Under the pieces are notes generated by a model. It saw nothing but the letters and a program-made list of their open reading frames with translations, was not told where the DNA came from and did not search any database. From Chlamydomonas sphaeroides (lineage: Eukaryota; Chlorophyta; Chlorophyceae; Chlamydomonadales; Chlamydomonadaceae): a stretch of 64,000 bases of DNA. Each line of letters starts with the position of its first letter. The stretch's first letter is position 1. The translations under genes were made by a program, and so were the position numbers. Below are positions 32,801 through 44,189 of this stretch, one piece after another. Location: positions 2,116-66,115 of the forward strand of contig BDDC01000077.1 of assembly GCA_001662425.1 (NCBI GenBank), written 5' to 3'.

Positions 32801-34754
32801 GGCGTCGCGGGGCCGCAGGGGTCGTGCAAGGTTCAGCAAGTGCCCCGGACTAGGGCACGAAGCGGGCGGCTGTCATGGCCCTGGGCGTAATGCAGCGTAG
32901 GCGGCAGTAGGTGGGGTGCGGCGATGCTCAGGGTAGCGCAGGGGGGGGGGGCGCACCGATGTTGATGTAGCGGCTGTCCCTGATCGGGTCGTAGCGAGCC
33001 CTGAGCGCCGTCAGGTTGGCGGTGGCGTACCCAACCGCCACACAGCCGCCAGCGCCCGGCTCCCCGCCGGCACCCGGGGCCGCCAGCGTGGCCGCCGCGC
33101 CGCCGGCCGCGGAGGCGTTGGCGGCGCTGCGACCAGGGCTGACTATCCCAGGCAGCGCAGCGGCACCGGGCGCCGCAACAGTCGGCGGCGTGGGTTGCTG
33201 CGTCGCCGCGTCGGGTGCTGTGGGTGCGAGCGTGAGCGCCAGGTCCAGGTCGGCGGTGGGCGCCGGCGGCGGCAGCTGGCCCACCGGCGGCAACGGCAGG
33301 CGACCCTCTGCGTCCAGCCGCCTCGGGTCCCTGGCCCCCGCCGCCGCCAACATCCCAGCGCCCGAGCCCTGTAGCATGCCCAGCGCCGCCGCCGCGCGCT
33401 CCTGCAGCAGCGCCGACGCCGAAGCGAACAGGCCGGCTCCCTTGCCGCCGCCGCCGCCGCTGCCGCTGCCACCGGTCATGTAGGAGCGCTGCGCCGCGGC
33501 CACCGCCTGCTGCAGGGACGCAACGTCGAGGGGCTCGCCGCCGCCGCCGCCGGGCTTGAGCAGCAGCTCGGCGGCGGTGAAGTGCGCGGCTGCAGGGCCG
33601 GAAGAGGAGGAGGAGGAAGGCGTGGCGGCGGTAGGGGTGACGGCGGGAGGCTCGACGGCTGTTGAAGCAGCCTCCGGCTGCTGCGGCTGAGGAGGCGGCT
33701 GCTGCGGCTGCTGGGCAGCGGGCTGCACCCAGGCTGGCAGCCAGGAGCGCAACGTGAACCACGACTGGCCTGGCTGCGGATGCGAGTCCGGCTTCGTCTG
33801 CTGCTGCTCTGGCGCTCCGCCCTCCTCGTCAGCACTTCGGCGGACCACAGACAACGACGGCGCGCGGGTGTCGTCCAGCGTCAGGGCTCCCGACGGCGCA
33901 GTGCCGGCGGCTCGAAGCCGGCTCGCGCTGGCGCTGCCGGCGTCTGGCGCCGGCCCTCCTGCACCCCTCATGGCCAAGCCCACAAGCGCCATCATGAAGA
34001 GCCCCATCAACAGCAGCGAGATGACCGCCACGCCCGCCGTGCGCTGACTCCGGGCCACCGACGCGCCGCCGCCTCCGGCGCCGCCCCCGCTGCCTCCGCC
34101 GCCTGCGCGCGGGCTGCCGGGGCCGCCGCCCGCTCCCGCGGCCGCCAGGCCGGAACCGAACGTGGGCCGGCGGGGTAGCTTGGTGTACACGTCGTGTGCG
34201 CCCGCCACCCGGAGATGGTCCTTGAGGGCGCTGGCGCCCCCCTCGCCGCCGCTGGCGTCCGCGCCGCCCTCCTCCTCGTCAGCGCCGCCGCCAAAGCACT
34301 CGCCGGCGGTCTGCCAGGACTGCAGCTGCAGCACACCGCCGCCGCCGGGCAGCGCTAGGCTGCCGTCTGGCGCCGCCGCTGGCAAGGCGGCGGCGACGCG
34401 CTTGCCGGCGCCGCGTCGTTGCGTGGTAGGGGAGCCGTACATGGCCCCGCTGAAGAAGGCGATGGGGACCGCCTCGGCGGCGCCGCCGCCGCCGGCAGCC
34501 GCCGACGCGCCGCCGCCGCCGCTGCTGCCGCGAGCTCGAGCTCGCTGTGCCGAGGGCGACGGCGGTGGGTCGGGGCCGGCGGTGGAGGGTGTGGCGACAT
34601 GCCGGGCCCCCGCCGCGCCCGGGGCCTGAGCTGCCCGGCTGAAGAAATCGTACAACAGCGAGGCGGGGCCGGCGGGGGACTCCGCGAGCTGGGGCGCATT
34701 GGGCGCACCGCCTCGGCCGCCGTCAGCGACCCCCGCCGCCCAGCCGCCCAGCAT
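29064..34754 (-). CDS. Membrane-anchored GH5 mannanase-like protein, probable pseudoenzyme
   Basis: Ten exons: 34754-32957, 32769-32564, 32335-32205, 32010-31845, 31703-31597, 31475-31352, 31093-30854, 30750-30626, 30486-30284, 29971-29064; about 1335 residues. A disordered N-terminus leads to one TM helix (codons at about 34034-33972), then a Pro/Gly stalk, so a type II topology is likely. Residues about 640-1035 follow endo-beta-1,4-mannanase (GH5 subfamily 7) block by block: GRPWRVAGLDA, GLNTVRFFAFLDG, YVRWINAS, LTGMALRHDPTILGWDLAN, MDPNHLIFAGLDGFFG, LDLAAAHLAPHDWL and QKPLLL. The acid/base Glu of the family NEP motif is Arg (about 803) and the nucleophile Glu of EFG is Val (about 975). 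A poly-Ser tract and an unrecognised Ala-rich helical tail follow. Known GH5_7 enzymes cut mannan; this one is unlikely to. The ATG at 34754 is used because upstream in-frame codons lack ATG. Confidence 0.8.
29802..29878. repeat. (CTG)n microsatellite coding for poly-Ser
   Basis: About 25 CTG units with one TTG interruption. On the minus strand, in the spliced frame of the GH5-like gene, they read AGC (poly-Ser with one Asn). The neighbouring frames, also open, would read poly-Gln or poly-Ala. Confidence 0.9.
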
Positions 34755-35443
34755 GGGCTGCCGTGGCCTGCAGCAGCCGGCGTGTTTGTCTACAGGCGTG
34801 CTCACGCTGTGCGGTGGCGCTGGGGTTTTGCGTTGGGTTGTTGTGCGTTACGGCGGCGTGCAAGTTGACAGGCGCGACGAACGGATAGCAACGCCGGGTC
34901 GCAGTGGAGGAAGGTGCTGTGTCTTGAGCACTGCATTGCGTAGCAGGCGCTGGCGAGTACGGTCAGGCAGACCTCGGACAGATTGCCGGGTCCAACGCGG
35001 GTCGCTGCTCAGCGCTTGGCGCGTCTTGGCGCAACAGCGAGCTCTTCTTCTAGGGTGCACATTCCGCACGGACTGCCCATCGGCTCAGCGCCAGTTGCAT
35101 TTCTAGCGCGGCGATATTGCTCGCGCCGTTTCGCGGCGTTTCGCCGCCCCGCGGCAGCTTCTCGCACTGCCCTGCTCAATGCCGCGCTCCAGCACCACAC
35201 CACACCACACCACACCACACCACACCTCTCTCCTCGCTACCCCTACCTCGCTGCCGTCCCATCTCCGCCACGGGTCCTCCCTACTGCTCCCTCTTTGCCG
35301 ATGCACCCATGCGCCTGCCCCCCGACCCGCTCGCCCCGTGCCGTCGCCGCCACGCCTTCATCCCACCGCCTCGCCCCACCTGCACACGCTGCGCCCCACT
35401 CCCCCGCTCTGCCTTCGGCCCCCACTCGCCCCTATCCCAGCGC
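34755..35443. other. Intergenic region between the HAS1 3' end and the GH5-like gene start
   Basis: No gene seen. It should contain the HAS1 3'UTR (right) and the GH5-like promoter (left). It also contains the ACCAC pentamer array at 35192-35226. No TGTAA on the minus strand was found here, so the HAS1 poly(A) site is unplaced. Confidence 0.45.
35192..35226. repeat. (ACCAC)n array
   Basis: Seven perfect CACAC/ACCAC pentamers in tandem in intergenic DNA downstream of HAS1. Confidence 0.9.
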
Positions 35444-38400
35444 TTAGATGCGCACAAACTGGCGCTTGTCGCCGGCCTCGCGCTGGCCGTAGGGGTTGGC
35501 GGCGCTGAACTTGTGGCCGGTGCCCATGCCCCTGCGGTAGTCGGCGCCGCCTCCCGTCTTGGCGGCCTTGCGCGTGTGGCTGGAGCGGCTCTCCAGCTGC
35601 AGGTTCACCCTGCAGCACATCACAGCACGGCGAGGAGGGGCAGGCAAGAGAAGCGCAGATCAGGCAGCCGTGCCGCGTCAAGCGCAGGGCTTGCCCCGAG
35701 TCCGCAGGCGCCACTAGCAGCCCTGGCCCAAACCCAGCGTCAGCACGCCGCTCCCGCCTCTACCCAACCAGTTCCCAAGGCCATACGCACTCGAGCACGC
35801 GACCTGGCCCTCCCCCTCTCACCACCGTGACCCGCCAACCCGACGCCACGCACCTGGGCCTAGCGGCCCGGCCCTCCGCTCCACTCCCGTACCCCACCAC
35901 AACCCCCCAGGGCCCCAACGCCGCGCACCTGGGCGGCACCGAGAAGCCGAAGGACCGCGCCACGGCCTGCAGGTCCAGGCGGTGCACGTTGAATATGTCC
36001 TTGAGCGAGTGGCTGTGGTAGGCCAGGATGGTGGAGCGGTACGCGTCCTTGGCGCTGCTGTGCAGGTAGTAGTTCTTCTCCACCAGCCGCTCCAGCTGGC
36101 TCTGCACGTTGGCCAGCTTGTGGGTGGGGAAGTCGTACTCGTTCAGCGGAACCTGAGGAGCCAGGAGGCGAAGGGGGCAGGTGCACGGTCAGTCAGCACG
36201 CGGGCCCTCCCGTGCAACCCGAGGCAATTTCCCCCCCGCCCCCCGCCTGCCCCGGAGCAGTCCCCAGCTGCGCCTTGCCAGCTGCCCTCGTAGGCCCGGC
36301 ACCAATGCCGGCAGACCCCAGCAGCCCCCGACAAAGGACCCACCCGCGCGTCCTTGAGGTACTTGAGGAAGCCCAGCTCCTCGGGTAGCAGCAGCAGCAG
36401 CGCGCGCCCGCGGCCCTCCTTGCCGCGCGCCGTGCGGCCCACGCGGTGGATGTACTCGCGCGGGTCATCCGGCGGGTCGAACTGGATGATCCAGTCCACG
36501 GCGGGGATGTCCAGGCCACGCGCCGCCACGTCCGTGCACAACAGGATGCCCGTCTCGGCCTGCAAAGGGGGGAGCCAGCACCAGGGACGTCGTTCAGCAC
36601 CGCTGCCCCTGGCGCATTCAGCGGCCGACCGAGGCGACAGGGCTCGGCGCCCAACCTCCAGCCGCGCGGCCCTCATCCCAACCCCATCCCAGCTCCATCC
36701 CCGCCGACGCCCATCCACCACACACCCTCCCTACCCCTACTACAGCCCCCCCTCCCCCCACACGCAGCCGCACCTGGCAGAACTCGAAGAACGTGGTGGT
36801 GCGCTTCTGCTGCTTCTGCTTGCCGTGGATGTCCTTGACGGGGATGTCGATGTAGTTGAGCAGCTCGGCGTGGAACTTGACCGAGTTGCAGGACGAGAAG
36901 AAGACCATGACCTTCTTGTTGGCGTTCTTCTTGAGGAAGGTGAACAGCAGCAGGAACTTCTTCTCGGCGGGCACCACGCAGTAGCCCTGCTCCAGCCCCT
37001 CGCGCGTGGCCACGCTGCGAGCGTCGTCCACGCCCACGTACAGCGGCTTGTGCTTGAAGGAGATCCGCGCAAGGTCCTCCACCTGGGGGGAGAGGGAGGG
37101 GCCGGGCAGGAGGGAGGAGGGTGGGAGGGGTTGGGAGGGAGAGGGGTCCGGGGTCCGAGCAGCGCTTCAGCGCTGTGCGCTGCTGCCGCGGGCCGGGGCT
37201 GTGGCGACGCACCTTGGTGGTCTGCGTGGCGCTGAACAGCATGGTCTGGCGCTCCTTGGGCAGCGCCTTGATGATCTGGGGGCCAGGGTGCGCAGGGCCG
37301 CATGCGCGCTTCAGCGGCGTGCACCGCCGGGCAGTACCCTGGCTGCAGCACGCTCCTGCCCGCCCCTCCCTCCCTGCCGCTCCTCCTCCCCTCCACCCCT
37401 CCGCCACCCTGCCCCACCCACCCACCCTGCCCCACCCACCTGGCGCATCTCCTCCTCGAACCCGATCTCCAGGATGCGGTCCGCCTCGTCGATGACCAGG
37501 CAGGCAAGGTTGCGGAACACAAAGCCCTTGGTGTTCTGCAGGTGGTCCAGCAGGCGCCCGGGCGTAGACACGAGCAGGTTGACGCCCTTGACCAGCTTCT
37601 CCGCCTCGGTGCGCCTTGGGGGGGCGAAGGAGGAGGGGAAGGGGGAGGGATGAGTGCCAGGGTTTCCAGCGTGCTCGGGTACGCGGCTGGCGCGCATGTG
37701 TAACTCGGGGCCCCGGGTGCGGCTGGTGTGTATGGCAGCGGACGGTCGGAGAACTTTGAAGACTGCCCTCAGCCCGCGCCCTCCGCGTGGGCGGGCGGGT
37801 CGGCAGGTAGGTTTATCGTCACCCCGTCCGCTGCCACGCTGGGCAGGTCGCCGCCACGTGCGCCCAATGCGCCGTGCGCCTGTCCCCAGGCGGCGCTGGG
37901 GCTTGGGCGCAGTGCGTGAGCAGGCGCTGCAGTCCACGGCGGCGCGGTGTGCGGCCCATGCAATGCAGCGGTGCGCAGCCAGAAAACTCAAATACCGCGC
38001 CAAGCGGCGAGGATGAGGCCCGCGCCGGTGCCGGGCCACCGACCCGACCCACGCGCCCCTGGCTCGCAGCCCCACTCCACGGCCCATCCCAGCCCAGACC
38101 CTGACTCCCGCCCTCCGCTTGCAGGCCCCCACCTGTTGGCGCCTCCCATAACGATGCCGTGGGTCTGGGTGTGGTACTTGAGCAGGTCGCGGGCAACGCC
38201 GTAAATCTGGCGGAGGGCAGGTGGCAGGCGAGGGCGGCGGCGGGGCAGCATTAGGCGAGGAGCTCGTCCTGTCCACGCCCCGTGTCCCAGCCACACACGT
38301 CGCTGCCAGCTGCTTGCAGCTGCCCCTCACCCACCCGCGCGACTTCTGTTGCTGCCCCTGCCCCTGCCATCCCTGCCCCTGCCGCGGCCGCACCTGCAGC

Positions 38401-39915
38401 GCCAGCTCGCGCACGGGCGAGATGATGACGGCGCCCGTGCCGTTGCGCGGCATGAACTTGGCGCGGTACAGCATCTCCACGCAGGGTATGAGGAAGGCCA
38501 GCGTCTTGCCGGAGCCTGGGCGCGCGAGGAACAGCGAGGGGCGGAGAGTCGGGGCAGCAGGGCGTGAGCAGCGGGGCAGGAACCGACCGCGCCAAGAGGG
38601 GTGTCCCTGCCCGCCGGGCCGTCCGGCTAGGTGCGAGCCCCTTGCCGACTGGGGGCCGCGACGTCGAGCCCTGGGGACGCCGGCCGCCTGCGCGGGCCTC
38701 GCCCCGGCCCCCTCCCCTGGGCCCGGCGCTCACCCGTCCGCGCGGCGCCCAGCACGTCCCGCCCGGTGAGCAGCGCGGGCACCGTGCGCGCCTGCACCTC
38801 CGTCATGTGGGAGAAGCCCATGTCCACAATGGCCTGGGGTGGCGGAGCGGAACGGGGACATGGAGGGGGGGCGGCAGGTGAGCGGCAGCGCGGGGAGGCC
38901 GGGGTCCCCCAGCACAGGTCCCCAAAGGCAACCGGCGCACAGCCGCGACTGCTTCGCGTGCCAGCCCCGACCCACATGCATCCGCCGATGCGCCTCAACC
39001 CTAGTCTCTGCCCCGCCTCGTCTGCCGTGCCCCACCTCCCGCCTCCCCTCTGCCCCTCCCCTCTGCCCCGCTGCATCCCCACCTTCTGCGTCTGCTCCGT
39101 GAGCTCCAGGCTGTCGAAGGCGGTGGCGCTCATGATGCCGGCCACCGTGGCCACCTGCCGCTCCACCTCCATGCCCGCCCCCTTGCCGCCCTTACCGCGG
39201 GGCGGCAGCTCCACATTGTCCTTCTCGTCAGCGTCCACCGCCTGCAGGGGTTGGGCGCGGGTTGGGAGGGCGGTTCGGCGGGGCTTCGGCGCGGGAAGAG
39301 GTGCATGAGCGAGCCGGTTGGCCTGTGCTGGGCGGGGGCTGAAAGGTATGCGGCTTGTGTGTATGGCAGCGGACGGTCGGAGAACTTTGAAATACTGCCC
39401 TCAGCCCACGCCCTCCACGTGGGAGGGCGGGTCGGCAGGTAGGTTTGTCGTCACCCCGTCCGCCGCCTGGCCGCACGCCGCACACATGGTGCACACGGGA
39501 ATGCGCCCAACAGGTGGTGCACACGACTGCATCGTTGCGGCGCCCACAGCTGGTGCTAGTGCACTGTGCGCGAGGCCTTGCAGTCCGCCAGCGGTGCGAC
39601 GTGCGGAGTGCAGCGGTCAGAGAACTTTGAAGACTGCCCCACAGCCGGCGCCGCCACGTGTGGCGGGCCGTCAGGTGCAATGGTTTTCTCATCACCCCGC
39701 CAACCCTGCTGCCTGCCATGCCCCATGCGGCTTTGCAGCAGCTCGCGCCATAGCGCAACTTGATGCACACCATAAGGGCAGGACCACCTCAATCACGTCC
39801 GCCAATGAATGCCGCACCGCCGCCACGACCCACCTGCCGCTTGGCTTTCCGTTTCCCAGCGTCCGGCGCCTCCTCCTCCTCCTCGTCCTCCTCACCGTCG
39901 CCGTCCTCGTCCTCC

Positions 39916-39947
<32 letters not shown>

Positions 39948-40730
39948 CTCCCCGCCCTCATCCTCGTCCTCCCCGCCCTCGCCCTCGTCCTCGTCGTCAG
40001 TGTCCTCGTCGCCGCCGCCGCTGCCGACGCCGGCAGCAAGCATGGCGTCAAACTCCTCGCTGTTGAAATCCCCATCGCCGTCCTCCTCGTCCTCATCCTC
40101 ATCCTCGTCCTCGGCAGCTGGCCGCTTGGATGGCGGCGGAGCCTTTGAGAGCTTTGCCTTCTGCGTTCGGCAGGACGCGGCGCGGCAGCACGGTTGCTGG
40201 GCAAGGGCGCCAACACCTTGGCAGGGCGCACGGGCCAGTGGTGGCAACCCGACGCAGCCCGGGAGCGGGCAACTTGCCTTTGGCGGCGATTGCAGTTGTT
40301 GCTTTTGCTGCTTGGCAGCTGGCTTGGGCGCCGGCTGCTTCCCTGCGCCCGGCTTGGGCTTGGCGGCGGCCACGGGGGCCTTGCCGGCCGCTGCCGCCGG
40401 CGACGTCAGGGCCTTGCCCGGGGGCTGCTTGGGCTTGCCGGCAACAGCTGGCTGCTGCTTCGATGGCTTCGGTGACGGGCCTGTTGCGCGCAGGGCCAGC
40501 GAGCAGGCGCGAACGTCAGCTGCGCCGAAGATGCCAGACGCGCATGCGGTTGGCCTAGCGGGAGCCGCACATACGCGCCGTGCCCATGCACAGGCCCTCG
40601 GACTGCACTCCAGGTGCTCACAGCGGCTGTCCCTGTACACGGTGTGCTCACCATCCTCGCCGCCAGCCGCGTCGCGGCCGCCTTTGCTCCTACTGCGCTT
40701 CCGCTTTCGCTTTTCATCCTCGGGACCCAT
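35444..40730 (-). CDS. HAS1: DEAD-box ATP-dependent RNA helicase HAS1/DDX18
   Basis: Nucleolar helicase for pre-rRNA processing and 60S assembly. Thirteen exons: 40730-40652, 40480-40278, 40160-39834, 39241-39083, 38833-38734, 38515-38394, 38206-38133, 37614-37440, 37275-37213, 37082-36774, 36560-36345, 36152-35929, 35609-35444; about 738 residues. The N-terminus is Lys/Arg-rich, then strongly acidic with a ten-Asp run. Helicase motifs in order: Q-motif region GFSHMTEVQ, ARTGSGKT (I), SPVRELALQ (Ia), TPGRLL (Ib), DEAD (II), SAT (III), MVFFSSC (IV), TDVAARGLD (V), HRVGRTAR (VI). The C-terminal part with VPLNEYDFP, YRSTILAYHSHSLKDIFNVHRLDL and ARSFGFSVPP is diagnostic of HAS1 rather than other DEAD-box proteins. 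The second intron uses a GC donor (AAG|GCAAGT). Introns 3 and 7 carry related repeat elements. Confidence 0.97.
37726..38005. repeat. Intronic repeat element, copy 1 (HAS1 intron 37615-38132)
   Basis: It begins TGTATGGCAGCGGACGG and contains CGGAGAACTTTGAAGACTGCC and a GC-rich hairpin. It is about 90 percent like 39351-39466 over its first 110 bases. A second, decayed half unit (GCAGCGGTGCGCAGCCAGAA) lies near 37970, matching the layout of copy 2. Confidence 0.8.
39351..39705. repeat. Intronic repeat element, copy 2 with two half units (HAS1 intron 39242-39833)
   Basis: Half unit 1 (39351-39466) shares the TATGGCAGCGGACGG start and the AGAACTTTGAA core. Half unit 2 (39606-39702) repeats AGAACTTTGAAGACTGCCCC and ends in ATCACCCCGCC. 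Each half unit has a short hairpin at the same place: CCCTCC-ACGTG-GGAGGG and CCGCCAC-GT-GTGGCGG. Confidence 0.8.
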
Positions 40731-41306
40731 CACTGCTACTAATGGATGTGGCGGACTGCTGTCTGAACGTGTTCAGCGAAAGAAGGGTTCACAACGGCGG
40801 CGTCGTTGCTTTCTCTTGACGATTGCAGGAAGTGCGGTGATGAAGTGGTTCTGATGGCAATGCTGTTGTGCGCTCCCTGGCGGCACACGATTTGTTCAGC
40901 AAGCTGCATGGAGACTTCCAAATTACAGCATAGCCTTGCCGAACAGTGCACAACGCCAAACACGCAATACAGCACTATCACATTGATACACGTACCTGGG
41001 AACAGTCGCGAACGGTTGCCCCACAGACACTCGCTACCGCGCCTTGTATTGCGCTTGACCGAGTAGCAATGCCGTAACCAAGCTCGGATGCTTTCACGGC
41101 GCGAGCCGGCGCGCGGTTTGGGCTAGGAGAACCGTGCCATAGCGGCGCGCCGCCTACTCAGGCCCAGCACGCCCCCACCCTCCCACCCTCGGAGGCGTCA
41201 GCGGGCCCGGGCGCGCCTCCCGCGCTGCTAGCCGCGTTAGGACAAGACTTAAAGCAAGTCCTAGAGTCAAGCCCGGAGCGGGGCCAACGGCAAGGCTCAG
41301 GCCACC
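40731..41306. promoter_or_regulatory. Divergent promoter region, HAS1 and RPC6
   Basis: About 576 bases between two outward-facing starts, both for nuclear RNA-metabolism genes (rRNA maturation and Pol III). No coding exon and no firm core element were recognised. Confidence 0.5.
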
Positions 41307-44189
41307 ATGGCTTCCAAGTCGGTGGAGACCGACATCCTTACGCAGCTGCGCCTGAACCCGGTAGGGCGGGCCTGCGGCACCCCGCCCTTGGACGCTGGGC
41401 CCCCGCCCCAGCCAGGCCCATGATAGCCCCGGCACTGCACACTTTGCAACTCCCTGTCCGGCTCCGTGGCATCTGCTGATGGACTGGCTGAGGCGCCCTG
41501 CCGCAGAATGGGTTGTCGGACGAGGCCCTGGGCGCGGCGCTGCCCGGGGTGACGGTCGAGGAGCGGTTGATCGCTGTCAACTCGCTGCTTGCTGGCAACC
41601 GCCTCTCGGTGGGTACGGGCGGGGGCACGGGGCAGGGGGCAGGGCCCACTTCAAAGCCGGTCGCAGGCCCGTACGGCCGCGCCGGGCATGGGGCTGTGTG
41701 GTCACCGCGCAGCGGCTTGACGACCCTCCCCTGCCGGCCGCCGGCCGACCGCTGCCCCGCCCGCCGCCCTGCGCCCCGCTCTTTCCCGCACAGCTGCTCA
41801 AGACCAAGGATGGAAAGCCCTTCTACAAGGAGGTCGCCGCCGAGGAGGCAGCCAAGTGAGCGGGCGCGCGAGCTCGCGGGGCAGGGCGCGCAGCCTCCTG
41901 TCCTGCAGCAGAGCCCTGGCACCTAGCGACCGCGGCGACCGCTCAAAATGTGGCGCCACGCGAGGTGCACGCCCCTCGCCTCCCGCCTCCCGCCCGCTGA
42001 CGCCTGTCGCCCCAACCCCGCCACGCGCCTCAGGTTCAAGGGCCTGTCCACAGAGGAGCTGCTGCTGTACCAGTGCATCAAGGCTACGGGCAACACGGGT
42101 GGGTGCGCGCCGGGAGACCACGCCAAGCTTCTTACGGCGGCTCGTATCGGCGCCAGAGCACCAGCAGCTGGACCTTTGCAAGCCGCAGCCACGCCCGCAG
42201 CACCGGCCGCCGCAGAAGCCACGCTCCAGGAGACTGGGCCTGGCGCGGCCGCAGCCAGCCTCCCGAGTGTGGCCCCTCCGCCGGCCCCAGCATCCTGGCA
42301 CTCTCATGCAGCCGGCTCAGTTCGTCAGTGCCCTGCCCGCCGACCCCAACCCTCGCTCCGCCGCATCACGCCCTGTGCTGCGCCCTCTGCTGTCCAGGCG
42401 TGTGGACCAAGGACATGCGCATCCGCACCAACCTGGCGCAGCCGCAGATCACCAAGATACTCAAGGCAGGGCAGACGCGCGGCGGGAGTGTGGTAGCCGA
42501 GATGGGGGTCACCAAAGGCCGACCGGGGGCTGCGGCTCGTTTCGTGCCGGTAGCTCACGCCTCCTCGCGTCCGGGCTGCCCCTCACGTCCTTAACCCGGG
42601 CTCCGCTGCCGTAGGTACTGGAGAGCCGCAAGCTGGTCAAGAGCGTCAAGAACGTCAACAACCCCTCCAGGAAGGCAAGCAGCCGTGAAGGGCGTTGAAT
42701 GGGGGGAGGGGCTGTGCTGCGTGCGTGCGATGCCCGTGGGGCGTTGCGTCGGACCCATGGCAGGGGGGGGGGCACGCCTCGGTGCCATGGCCTCGGTGGC
42801 GCCCCTTCACCTCACCCGCACCCCCTCCATCAGCCCCACCGCACCCTTGCCCTGCCAGGTGTACATGCTGGCGGAGCTGGAGCCCAGCCGCGAGCTGACG
42901 GGAGGCGCATGGTGCGTGGTGCACATGGCGGCGGGGTGGGCGCTGCTGGCGAGGAGGCAGGGCCGGCGGCACCCTTCACTCCCGCCCGGGGGCCCCAAGG
43001 CAGCGGCCCCGACGCCCCTTGCCACTGTACCGCCTCCACGCCCAAGGTGGTGGTCTGTCGCGCCTTGGCGCCGGATGGCTTCCTGTGTTCAGCTCATGCC
43101 CGCTCGGGGCCCTTTGCTCCGTGCCTCTGGCGCAGGTGCTGCCTCTCATCGCGCCCCGGGCCTTGGGTCCTTCCGCACGCGCACTCCTCCAACGCACCTT
43201 CCTACCCTACACCCCCTCGCCCCCCAGGTACACGGAGAACCAGTTCGACTCGGAGTTCATCAACGTGCTGCGCGAGGCCTGCTTCTCGTACATCCAGCGC
43301 CAGGGCGACGCCTCGCTCGGCTCCATCGCCGCCTTCATCCGGGCCAAGGGCTTCTCAAAGGTGAGCAAGCCCCTTCGCCGTCGCCTTCGCTCACCGCGTG
43401 CGATCGACACCCCATGCTGCACGCATTCCCCGCCCTGAACCTCGCCTCCTGCCTCCTTTGCGCCATGCCCTGTCTAGCCCTGCTTCCCACCATTCAGATT
43501 GCCTTGCTTGCTGCGCCTACCCTTTCTCCCTCACCCTGCCCCCCGCATCTCTCGCACCTCCTCACCGCCTTGTCCCCCTCCACAGCAAGTTGCGCGTCAA
43601 GCAACCCGGATCCATGCCATCGCTCGTTCACACGCAGTCCAGAACCCAGAGCGCGTGAGCCAGGCCGCTCACCACACCCACCACCGCACCCCTCTCCCTC
43701 GTCCCTCAGGTGGAGCTTCGCATCGAGGACATCCAGACCATCGTGATGACGCTGGTGTACGACGGCCGCGTGGACGAGGTGGAGCCCGAGGGCGACGACG
43801 ACAACGAGGACCACTACCGGCCCGCGGTGCTGGCGGTGCCGGACGCCACGCCGCTCACCGACGTGCCGTGCGGCGTGTGCCCCGTCATCCGGGAGTGCCA
43901 CGAGGGAGGCGTCATCTCGCCGCAGGTGGGGACTGGGGAAGAGGGGGCCGGGGGAGTAGCGAGCTGTAAGCCAACTCCGAGCTAGGGACTCAGGGAAGCA
44001 AGAGAGGCCGGGGAGGGTGAAGGGGGAGGAGGCTGGGCTGGGTTCAGTGCTTGAGACAGCGTGGAATTGGGCCGCGGGAATGGCTGACCGTTGGCGGTCG
44101 GGTCTTGCTGACCTGGCGGCAACGGACTTGTCGCCTGCTGTGCTGCCCCGCAGACGTGCGTGTACTACGAGAAGTGGCTCGAGTTTTGA
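41307..44189 (+). CDS. RPC6: DNA-directed RNA polymerase III subunit RPC6 (RPC34)
   Basis: Pol III-specific subunit of the RPC3/6/7 heterotrimer, needed for promoter opening with TFIIIB. Ten exons: 41307-41360, 41507-41608, 41794-41855, 42034-42098, 42398-42465, 42615-42674, 42859-42911, 43228-43360, 43710-43925, 44154-44189; 282 residues, slightly shorter than human (316). Winged-helix landmarks are LSTEELLLYQCIKATGNTG, WTKDMRIRTNL, ILKVLESRKLVKSVKNV and MLAELEPSRELTGGAWY. The C-terminus has Cys253, Cys256, Cys262 and Cys273, the spacing (3, 6, 11) of the 4Fe-4S site in human RPC6; the fourth Cys lies in the 36-base last exon. The ATG at 41307 sits in CCACCATGG, a strong start context. Introns 42466-42614 and 42675-42858 both use GC donors. 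TGTAA lies at 44889. Confidence 0.97.

Noticed and set aside
35192..35226. Telomere-like or CRISPR-like array
   Set aside because: The pentamer ACCAC is neither a green-algal telomere unit (TTTTAGGG or TTTAGGG) nor a spaced repeat array.
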